DNA of 6,298 nt, from NCBI GenBank assembly GCA_947178085.1, contig CAMWWS010000169.1:1-6298 (forward strand), in the 5' to 3' direction. Within the stretch, counting starts at the first letter, position 1. Each line of letters opens with the position of its first letter. The stretch comes from an uncultured Lachnospiraceae bacterium. GTDB lineage: Bacteria; Bacillota_A; Clostridia; Lachnospirales; Lachnospiraceae. Made by a program: the position numbers and the translations under genes. The notes beneath the pieces were generated by a model. The model saw only the letters and a list, made by a program, of their open reading frames with translations. It did not search any database and was not told where the DNA came from. Positions 1 through 5,179 of the stretch are shown here, in pieces.

Positions 1-109
1 TTTCGTCTTCCCAAGTCCATCGCTTTTCAACGTCAATTTTCTGAACAAGCTCTTCCTGTGTTGGTTCTGAAGGAAAATTACCACATTTTGAAAATACTTT
101 ATTTTCCAT
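1..109 (-). CDS. Unrecognised protein, N-terminal part (runs off left edge)
   Basis: An open frame starts with ATG at 107-109 and stays open to position 1, giving 36 residues. It begins MENKVFSKCGNFPSEP and ends, at the window edge, in a charged stretch with two tryptophans (KRWTWEDE). A GGAG ribosome binding site at 119-122 sits 9 bases before the ATG, which is a good reason to accept this start. The gene begins 30 bases after the stop of the glycosylase homologue on the same strand, so the two are probably co-transcribed. The visible part is soluble and acidic, without a signal peptide or membrane segment. I do not recognise the family, and 36 residues are too few to assign a function. Confidence 0.72.
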   Translation of the reverse strand, partial: MENKVFSKCGNFPSEPTQEELVQKIDVEKRWTWEDE

Positions 110-139
110 TTACAAATTCTCCAATTTATTTGAATATCC

Positions 140-964
140 TTATTTCTTTTGGCAATTCTCACAAAAATACACTACCCCGCCTAAGAAATTTGCTTTATGG
201 ATCTCATGTCCGCATTTAATACATGACTCATACAAGGTATTTTTACTTAACTGGGTAATATATTTTCCCTTTTGTCCAAACAAATCCCTTTCCGTATCCC
301 GACAGCCTTGTTCACACATTTCCTTAAGGATTTTCCTTACTGAAGCATATAATGACATAAAGTCAGTCTCGGAAGCTTCTCTCATGTCAAAGCGAGGATC
401 AATTCCAGCATCCCACAAGATATCCTGCAATACACCATTCCCAAGGCCCGGTATTCTCTGCTCGGTGGCAAGGAATGCTTTTGCGGTTATTTTTTTATGA
501 TTACCAGGATAAAGACTCCGAAAATATTCAAAGGTAAATTCATCACATAGAGGATTTATCTTACTACTGGAGGATATATAGTAACCTTCCGTACATTTCC
601 CCTTCGGAAACACAAATATAATGCCATACATTTGTATTGACACAAAAACCGCCGTCTCATCATCAAAATAAATGGCCAATTGATGCTTTTTCGGAAATTT
701 CTTTTTATCTTCATAATATTTGGGATACGCACCATCAGCAAACACTACCATACAATCCTCAGTATCCATTTCAATCATACCTCCATGATAGGTCGCATTC
801 ATGACAGTTTGTCCTTCGAGTAAGTCTCCATATTTCTCAATATCACCATGAAAGAATGCAAAACTGTGAGGTGTATGTAATACTTCAATATTACTTATTA
901 TTTTTCCTGCCAGGTTCTTCTCTATCTGGCTGGATATCGTATAGCTTTCCGGTAACTCTAACAT
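140..964 (-). CDS. Fpg/Nei-family DNA glycosylase homologue with non-canonical active site
   Basis: This 274-residue protein has the Fpg/Nei (MutM) architecture. Its N-terminus is MLELPES, it has a helix-two-turn-helix DNA-binding region around residues 164-190 (EQRIPGLGNGVLQDILWDAG), and it ends in a zinc finger with Cys248, Cys251, Cys268 and Cys271. Length matches the family. Classical Fpg removes oxidised purines using an N-terminal proline as nucleophile; here Leu follows the initiator Met, although the adjacent Glu3 is kept. The lysine of the usual RRGKY segment appears replaced (HGGMIEM, 60-66), and the finger reads LGGVVYFCENCQ where Fpg has an arginine. From memory, this resembles a clostridial branch with IPGLGNGVLQDIL and GGRDTEKDLFG-like motifs, often annotated as endonuclease VIII or Fpg-like; here the second motif reads GCRDTERDLFG. 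The ATG at 962-964 is preferred because AGGAGG lies 7 bases upstream; the longer frame from a TTG at 982 would translate that site. Actual glycosylase or lyase activity is uncertain. Confidence 0.88.
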   Translation of the reverse strand: MLELPESYTISSQIEKNLAGKIISNIEVLHTPHSFAFFHGDIEKYGDLLEGQTVMNATYHGGMIEMDTEDCMVVFADGAYPKYYEDKKKFPKKHQLAIYFDDETAVFVSIQMYGIIFVFPKGKCTEGYYISSSSKINPLCDEFTFEYFRSLYPGNHKKITAKAFLATEQRIPGLGNGVLQDILWDAGIDPRFDMREASETDFMSLYASVRKILKEMCEQGCRDTERDLFGQKGKYITQLSKNTLYESCIKCGHEIHKANFLGGVVYFCENCQKK

Positions 965-971
965 ATTGTTT

Positions 972-977
972 CCTCCT
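972..977 (-). promoter_or_regulatory. Ribosome binding site fixing the glycosylase-homologue start
   Basis: The minus strand reads AGGAGG here, a perfect Shine-Dalgarno core, 7 bases before the ATG at 962-964. It rules out the alternative in-frame TTG at 980-982, because that reading would place this site inside the coding sequence. The resulting N-terminus (MLELPE) aligns with the MPELPE start of classical Fpg. Confidence 0.85.
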
Positions 978-1035
978 GACAAATGCTAAATATGCATCTT
1001 ACTTCTTGATTACAGGCTCATCTTTTATTTTGATT

Positions 1036-1146
1036 TTATTTTTCAATCATATCAAATCTGTCCAATTTCTCTAACATAGCAAGCATGCGATACGTTTCAT
1101 ATCCAATAACAATGAACGCCGTCGTGTCCTTCCAATAAATCTCCAT
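1036..1146 (-). CDS. Doubtful 36-codon ORF between two genes
   Basis: After the stop of the toroid-protein gene, an ATG at 1144-1146 opens a 36-residue frame beginning MEIYWKDTTAFIVIGYETYR and ending LDRFDMIEK. The composition looks protein-like, and a GAGG overlaps the preceding stop, but it lies 14 bases from the ATG, longer than usual. The stop falls just after a run of five A's (GAAAAATAAAATC on the minus strand). Removing one A would extend the frame by about a dozen residues (to ...DEPVIKK) before a new stop. It could be a real small protein, a gene broken at that homopolymer, or chance. I do not recognise it, and nothing else convincing fills 965-1162. Confidence 0.3.
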   Translation of the reverse strand: MEIYWKDTTAFIVIGYETYRMLAMLEKLDRFDMIEK

Positions 1147-1162
1147 TTTTGCCGGAATAACC

Positions 1163-2086
1163 TCATTGCATGAGAACAGGCAACTCAAAATCCAATCTGC
1201 CAAACTTCCTAAGTATGTCCAAATCGCGTATGATAAAATTACTACACCAATAATAGTTTCCAATCGTCTGTTCAGCCACGCACCACCGCTTGCCATCCGG
1301 ATGGGGGTTGCTTTGTTCATATGCGTCAAGCTCCTCGGCAGAAGGAAATTGAAACTCGTGTGTGCCAAGCAGCGAATCAATGATTGTGTCCAGATTCATA
1401 TCCACAGTGCGTCTGCACTCCGGATAAAAGCTGTTTTCCGGAGAATTGATAAAATACACCGGCAGCGGCAGCCATGCCGGATATGTTGCAGGGTCATATT
1501 CTTTAATGTTCAGTGCTGACGGATCGTAATCCGGATAACCATTAAGAAGAACCTGTCCACATTGTTTATACCGGTCTTTCAAATTTTTTGCTTTACAGTA
1601 GATGCTGCTATTTTCGTCTGCGTGTTTGAGTATGAAGTCTGCAAGACGCTTAGTTACTCCAATATCGGCTTCTGATGCTTTCTTAGAATCGAAATGAAAC
1701 CATGGCATATGCGCGAAGTCATTATTACTGGGAATCCCCTGCATTCCCACCCAGCCGTCGTCCAATAGATAAGCCTCGGAATTCAGATATTTGATGATAC
1801 CTTCAATGATTTTACTTTTTATGTTGCTTTCATAATCACCTGTCGTATCCAGATAATCCAGCGCGATGCATACTGTATATGGTGAGGAGTTGGGGTTCCA
1901 GTTGTTGCACTCGAGGTTGTATCCAAAACCTCCGTCCTCATTTTGGTAGCTGGACAAAACCGATAGGAAATCATCACAGCTTCCATTTTCAAAAAGGAAT
2001 TTCCATTTCGCATAGTCAAGAGGTCTCGCGCTACGGTGAACCAACTTTCTTAATCTCAAAAATTCATCAAGGGATATTTTTTTCAT
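1163..2086 (-). CDS. Alpha-toroid (prenyltransferase/squalene-oxidase repeat-like) protein, function unknown
   Basis: This 307-residue protein is probably soluble; I see no signal peptide or membrane helix. The clearest hallmark is QNEDGGFG at residues 48-55, followed by an aliphatic helix (SPYTVCIALDYLDTTG, 68-83). This is the QxxDGGFG-type repeat of the alpha/alpha toroid found in terpene cyclases, protein prenyltransferase beta subunits and related proteins. Further aromatic-rich segments (DDGWVGMQGIPSNNDFAHMPWFHFD, starting at 109, and NYYWCSNFI, 277-285) fit a family of about 300 residues that I recall as hypothetical or prenyltransferase/squalene-oxidase repeat proteins. Neither DxDD nor DDxxD is present, so cyclase chemistry is not supported. 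An in-frame ATG lies two codons upstream at 2090-2092, but the ribosome binding site favours the ATG at 2084-2086. The gene is divergent from the Xre regulator gene, which might control it; that is inference only. Confidence 0.82.
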   Translation of the reverse strand: MKKISLDEFLRLRKLVHRSARPLDYAKWKFLFENGSCDDFLSVLSSYQNEDGGFGYNLECNNWNPNSSPYTVCIALDYLDTTGDYESNIKSKIIEGIIKYLNSEAYLLDDGWVGMQGIPSNNDFAHMPWFHFDSKKASEADIGVTKRLADFILKHADENSSIYCKAKNLKDRYKQCGQVLLNGYPDYDPSALNIKEYDPATYPAWLPLPVYFINSPENSFYPECRRTVDMNLDTIIDSLLGTHEFQFPSAEELDAYEQSNPHPDGKRWCVAEQTIGNYYWCSNFIIRDLDILRKFGRLDFELPVLMQ

Positions 2087-2094
2087 TGTCATTA

Positions 2095-2099
2095 CCTCT
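2095..2099 (-). promoter_or_regulatory. Ribosome binding site deciding between two ATGs of the toroid protein
   Basis: The minus strand reads AGAGG here. It is 8 bases before the ATG at 2084-2086 but only 2 bases before the ATG at 2090-2092. Normal spacing therefore favours the second ATG (start MKKISL rather than MTMKKISL). Confidence 0.65.
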
Positions 2100-2126
2100 G
2101 CTTTATTTTTATTTATGCTTACGTTT

Positions 2127-2135
2127 ATTATATCA
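2127..2135 (-). promoter_or_regulatory. Extended -10 promoter of the toroid-protein gene
   Basis: On the minus strand this reads TGATATAAT: a consensus TATAAT (2127-2132) with a TG one base upstream, forming an extended -10. No good -35 hexamer sits 16-18 bases upstream, which is tolerated by extended -10 promoters. It lies about 40 bases upstream of the chosen start codon. No other -10 of comparable quality is visible for this gene. Confidence 0.6.
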
Positions 2136-2209
2136 TAAAATTCCTGTCACCATATGTCATGTTTTACCGCAGTTTATTCATCGTGTCCAATGAGTCGCCA
2201 TTTATGGGC

Positions 2210-2238
2210 AAGACAATTTGAGCATGATGATATATAAT
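2210..2238 (+). promoter_or_regulatory. Promoter of the Xre-type regulator gene
   Basis: AAGACA (2210-2215, four of six matches to the -35 consensus) and a perfect TATAAT (2233-2238) are separated by 17 bases. The ATG of the regulator follows 21 bases after the -10, so the leader is short, just enough for the GGAGG ribosome binding site at 2246-2250. The promoter is divergent from that of the toroid gene, and the two -10 elements are about 100 bases apart. Confidence 0.62.
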
Positions 2239-2259
2239 TTTTTTCGGAGGTGAGGATAT

Positions 2260-2754
2260 ATGGATCAAATAAAAGTCGGAAAATTTATTGCTGAATTGCG
2301 CCACCGAGATGGTCTTACACAAGAAGCACTTGGTGCAAAAATAGGAGTGACAAATAAAACCGTATCGCGTTGGGAAAATGGAAATTATATGCCTGATATT
2401 GAGATGCTTCAGATGCTCGGAGACATATTTCATGTCAGCATTAACGAATTGCTGGCAGGATGTTACCTAAATGACGAGGAATTTAAGACGGAAGCCGATA
2501 AGAATATAGTCAACATAATCAAAGATAGTGCATTTTCTTACAAAGAAAAATTTACTTTTTGGAAAAGAAAATGGCTCAAAGAACACATTGCACTAATCAT
2601 TTTGTGGGCTGTTATATTTATTATTTTTTGTTTATATGTATATGTTAAAAAGTATGTTGTAATCACATCATTAACACCATTAATTGGACTTGGCATATAC
2701 GCTTACTTAAGAAATAAAATGATGGCATATATCGAAAGGAATATATATGGATAG
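2260..2754 (+). CDS. Xre-family helix-turn-helix regulator with C-terminal membrane anchor
   Basis: This 164-residue protein has a Cro/C1-type DNA-binding domain at about residues 6-66, with a recognition segment TNKTVSRWENG at 31-41 and the common MPDIEMLQMLGDIFHVSINELL continuation starting at 44. A charged linker (about 70-108) leads to two hydrophobic segments, about 109-129 (IALIILWAVIFIIFCLYVYV) and 132-150, and a short basic tail. It is therefore probably a DNA-binding protein tethered to the cytoplasmic membrane. I recall close relatives of this HTH-linker-two-helix layout as common in Clostridia, with unknown signals. GGAGG at 2246-2250 lies 9 bases before the ATG and supports the start. 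The gene is head-to-head with the toroid gene, which could be its target, and tail-to-tail with the acetyltransferase gene 28 bases away. Autoregulation is plausible but no operator can be proven. Confidence 0.9.
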   Translation: MDQIKVGKFIAELRHRDGLTQEALGAKIGVTNKTVSRWENGNYMPDIEMLQMLGDIFHVSINELLAGCYLNDEEFKTEADKNIVNIIKDSAFSYKEKFTFWKRKWLKEHIALIILWAVIFIIFCLYVYVKKYVVITSLTPLIGLGIYAYLRNKMMAYIERNIYG

Positions 2755-2800
2755 AGCGGAATAGATACGCCCTGCCCAACTCTCACAGATCTATCCATAT
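2745..2800. repeat. Inverted repeat at the convergent gene ends
   Basis: ATATGGATAG at 2745-2754 is matched exactly by CTATCCATAT at 2791-2800, separated by 36 bases. Similarity extends outward if two extra bases are allowed in the left arm (GGAATATATATGGATAG against GGAATATGGATAG). The left arm ends with the regulator's stop codon, and the right arm encodes the last residues of the acetyltransferase (GIWID). It might form a weak bidirectional transcript-end structure, but no T-tract follows either arm, so a terminator is not established. Confidence 0.4.
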
Positions 2801-3232
2801 TCCTTCATCGTGAATACTGGCTCTCTCCACCGCACGGTAGAACCGCTGAGCTTCCTCATTCGCAGCCATTAAGGCTATAAGCTGGCCCGCCCCAGCCTGT
2901 TTCATCCTATATCGCAATTCTGCAAGTAAGGCCTGGGCAATCCCGGCGTGTCGGCTGCTTTTGACCACACAAATCCAGTCCAAATAGCCATTCACTGAGC
3001 CGTCAAATCGGCTGGCTATAATAGAGCCGTCAATGCGACCCACCACTTTACCGTTCTCACAGGCCAGCAGGGAGACAGCGTTGGAAAATCGTGGGTCATC
3101 GAAGGTTGCTTCCACCCTCTTTTGGTATGCTTCATCAATTTCCCAGTTATAAAAAGGCTCCTCAGCCCGTAAACGACGCTCAAAATCAATCACATCCGGA
3201 ATCATTTCCCGAGTGTAGTCCAAAATTTCCAT
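2783..3232 (-). CDS. GNAT-family N-acetyltransferase
   Basis: This 149-residue single-domain protein has the usual length and fold pattern of GCN5-related acetyltransferases, which transfer an acetyl group from acetyl-CoA to an amine. The acetyl-CoA pyrophosphate-binding motif is at about residues 86-105, with the loop SRHAGIA (93-99) matching Q/R-x-x-G-x-G/A after the strand DWICVV. The following motif LIALMAANEEAQRFYRAV (118-135) is the typical beta5-alpha4 segment with the FYR signature. Substrate cannot be read from the sequence; small-molecule, antibiotic or protein amines are all possible. The start is supported by GGAGG at 3242-3246, 9 bases from the ATG. Two sample lines of the gene are 53-57% GC, against 37% for a sample line of the ABC gene to its right, suggesting a different origin. 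It appears monocistronic with its own promoter. Confidence 0.88.
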   Translation of the reverse strand: MEILDYTREMIPDVIDFERRLRAEEPFYNWEIDEAYQKRVEATFDDPRFSNAVSLLACENGKVVGRIDGSIIASRFDGSVNGYLDWICVVKSSRHAGIAQALLAELRYRMKQAGAGQLIALMAANEEAQRFYRAVERASIHDEGIWIDL

Positions 3233-3260
3233 TCTATTTTTCCTCCAATATTAAATAAGG

Positions 3261-3285
3261 TAAAAGGTTTAGCTAAAAGTTTAGC
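3261..3285. repeat. Tandem direct repeat with embedded palindrome at the acetyltransferase promoter
   Basis: The plus strand has TAAAAGGTTTAGC (3261-3273) immediately followed by TAAAAGTTTAGC (3274-3285): two copies differing by one G. On the minus strand the junction also forms the palindrome GCTAAA-CT-TTTAGC. The array overlaps the proposed -10 and lies just upstream of the ribosome binding site, a position typical of an operator. No terminator T-run is associated with it. Confidence 0.6.
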
Positions 3286-3306
3286 ATAGCAAGACTATAA
3301 AATCAA
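3278..3306 (-). promoter_or_regulatory. Candidate promoter of the acetyltransferase gene
   Basis: On the minus strand TTGATT (3301-3306, four of six matches to the -35) is separated by 17 bases from TAAACT (3278-3283, four of six matches to the -10). It lies between the ABC-exporter stop at 3327 and the acetyltransferase start. Moderate quality only; the tandem repeat covering the -10 suggests regulation. Confidence 0.42.
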
Positions 3307-3326
3307 CCTGATGGAAAAGATACTAT

Positions 3327-5108
3327 TTATATATCAGCGTAACAGTATTGTTTTGCCTGCGCCATAAACATATTATAGTAATGACCTCTCCTACGCATCA
3401 GTTCTTCGTGGCTTCCTTCCTCTATCTTCCGTCCTTTTGACAATACAATGATCCTGTCCGCCTTCTTCGTCGTAGTCAGCCTGTGCGCAATAATCATAAT
3501 TCCCTTACCAGCCTCATTCTTTAAAAGCAGTTCATTCAATCCGGTCTCGCTTATTACATCCAGTTCACTTGAAGGCTCGTCCATAATAACAAACGGCGGT
3601 CTGCGAAATGCCCTTGCTATCGCCAGTTTCTGCGCCTGTCCTCCTGAAAGGACTATTCCCTCATCATCAAATTCCTTTGTCAAGACCATGTCCGTTGAAA
3701 TTCCTTTCAAAAATTCGTCTTGTGCATATAAGCTTCCTGCCAGTGCCATTTGCAGTTCTTCCTCATCCCACCTATCATCAAGCATAATGTTCCCGGCAAC
3801 ACTTGCTGGAAAAAAAGCAAAATCCTGAAATACCGCAGAAAACATTTTTCGGTAAGCAACAATATCCGTTTCACTAAGGCTCTGTCCATTCATAAGAATC
3901 TCTCCGTCATTCGGCATATAGAGTCCAAGCAAAAGTTTGACCAATGTAGATTTTCCCGAACCTTTTTCCCCAACAACAGCCAGTGTCTCGCCTTTACGCA
4001 ATTCAAGATTTAATCCCTCTATTGCTGGCTCGTTTTTCCCCGGATAATGAAAGCTCAAATTCCGACAAGCTATCACATCCTGTTTATCTGAAAACTTTAC
4101 TGCCCTATTTCCCTTTACATATACGGTAGCTTTTTTGTCCAGAAAACGAAATATCTTATCAATACGCAGGCTGTTTTCGGACAGATTATGAAAATTTGCA
4201 ATCAGTCCGTTTAAACTTGGAAAAAGTGACCATATCGCAAATGTCGAGGCCGTATATTCACTAATCGTAATTGTATGCGCTACCATGAGTTCATAAGTGA
4301 GCAGTATCCGTAAACCAATATCAAGTAAAGTGGATATAGTCAACCCGTTCATTGTATGATAGAAGCGAAGTTTCTTTCCATACTCCCTATGGATGCTGCA
4401 AATGGCTTTTTCGTTCTTATCAAACTGCTTCATCAGCAGACTTCCGATATCCGTCATTCTCAGTTCCTTACTATAATCTTTTAAGTAGAACACTATTTTA
4501 TAATATTCAGTCCGCTTTGTATGTGGCGTCATCGTAACATCTTTGTCATAGTTTATCTTGATGATACGCGAAAAAAGACCTGCCGTTATCATTACTGAAA
4601 TAAAAACTGCCACTGCTATACAAAAGTCGATTTGGATAAAGAATCCAGCAATACAGACTGTGATAAGTATATTACCCACAAAACCAGACAACTCTGTAAT
4701 CACACTATTTGCCGTCTCATCAGCTTTCGTCATTGTAAACACATATTCATTATAGAAATCTGAATTATCAAAATTCTCCAAATCGCAGTTTGCAGAGCAT
4801 ACAAACAGTTTTTTCCGGAAACTTTCCTGTATCCGCGGCAGCCTGACAGGTTTATAGTAATCATCAAACCAAATAGAAAACACTCCGATTCCACATAAAA
4901 TAAGGATATAGCTCCCTAAGACCACCCCTATTTCTGAATTCGGTGCTCCATTTATAATCAATTCCAGAAAATGGTCGATAAAGAAAACAGGAAAAACTGC
5001 CCATTTCAGCTGCCCAAGGCACGTATAGAGTACATGTAGACAGATATATACAGGTGATTCTATCAATTTCAGCATCTTTCCTATATTGCCAACAATATTT
5101 CTACTCAT
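3327..5108 (-). CDS. ABC exporter half-transporter (membrane domain fused to ATPase), complete
   Basis: This 593-residue protein has an ABC exporter layout. Hydrophobic membrane segments lie at about residues 21-50, 61-81, 141-160, 162-182, 255-277 and 285-305, and the ATPase domain begins near 343. The ATPase motifs are complete: A-loop Tyr355, Walker A GEKGSGKST (380-388), Q-loop Gln428, signature LSGGQ (487-491), Walker B VIMDE with Asp510 and catalytic Glu511, and switch His542. The D-loop reads SELD instead of the usual SALD. The start has AAGGAGAG just upstream of the ATG. It follows the other half-transporter gene on the same strand after 71 bases, and together they probably form a heterodimeric inner-membrane exporter. 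Cargo is unknown: no precursor peptide, peptidase domain or modification gene is present. Peptide, lipid or drug export are all possible. Confidence 0.9.
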   Translation of the reverse strand: MSRNIVGNIGKMLKLIESPVYICLHVLYTCLGQLKWAVFPVFFIDHFLELIINGAPNSEIGVVLGSYILILCGIGVFSIWFDDYYKPVRLPRIQESFRKKLFVCSANCDLENFDNSDFYNEYVFTMTKADETANSVITELSGFVGNILITVCIAGFFIQIDFCIAVAVFISVMITAGLFSRIIKINYDKDVTMTPHTKRTEYYKIVFYLKDYSKELRMTDIGSLLMKQFDKNEKAICSIHREYGKKLRFYHTMNGLTISTLLDIGLRILLTYELMVAHTITISEYTASTFAIWSLFPSLNGLIANFHNLSENSLRIDKIFRFLDKKATVYVKGNRAVKFSDKQDVIACRNLSFHYPGKNEPAIEGLNLELRKGETLAVVGEKGSGKSTLVKLLLGLYMPNDGEILMNGQSLSETDIVAYRKMFSAVFQDFAFFPASVAGNIMLDDRWDEEELQMALAGSLYAQDEFLKGISTDMVLTKEFDDEGIVLSGGQAQKLAIARAFRRPPFVIMDEPSSELDVISETGLNELLLKNEAGKGIMIIAHRLTTTKKADRIIVLSKGRKIEEGSHEELMRRRGHYYNMFMAQAKQYCYADI

Positions 5109-5152
5109 TTATTTCTCTCCTTGTCTCTTACACGTTCAGATACACTGACATC

Positions 5153-5172
5153 TCAATAATTTAAAATATTGA
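5153..5172. repeat. Small inverted repeat between the two ABC genes
   Basis: TCAATA (5153-5158) and TATTGA (5167-5172) flank an 8-base AT-only spacer in the 71-base gap between the half-transporter genes. The hairpin would be short and AT-rich and has no following T-run, so it is unlikely to be a terminator. It may be chance in AT-rich sequence. Confidence 0.25.
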
Positions 5173-5179
5173 ATTCTCT

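Noticed and set aside
856..1074. Plus-strand hydrophobic frame resembling a small membrane protein
   Set aside because: It overlaps the glycosylase-homologue start and its AGGAGG site on the other strand; I saw no ribosome binding site for it, and hydrophobicity follows from T-rich antisense sequence.
1163..1200. Possible frameshift that would fuse the toroid protein to the downstream 36-codon ORF
   Set aside because: The toroid protein ends soon after LRKFGRLD, which looks like a natural C-terminus for the family as I recall it, and no slippery run lies near its stop.
1147..1380. Hydrophobic minus-strand reading upstream of the 36-codon ORF in the same frame
   Set aside because: It overlaps the toroid-protein gene in another frame, has no ribosome binding site, and the toroid frame is clearly the coding one.
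2774..2780. GCCCAAC (minus strand GTTGGGC), which matches the integron attC core GTTRRRY, next to a cassette-like acetyltransferase gene
   Set aside because: Only one core-like heptamer is present; the paired RYYYAAC element in the right order and the inner L sites are missing, and no integrase is visible. A heptamer this degenerate is expected by chance.
3448..3828. Plus-strand open frame of 126 codons opposite the ABC ATPase domain
   Set aside because: Serine- and leucine-rich antisense shadow of a conserved ATPase domain, with no supporting start signals.
5109..5179. Terminator between the two ABC genes
   Set aside because: Only a 6-bp AT-rich inverted repeat is present, with no T-tract. 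The genes are partners, so read-through is expected.
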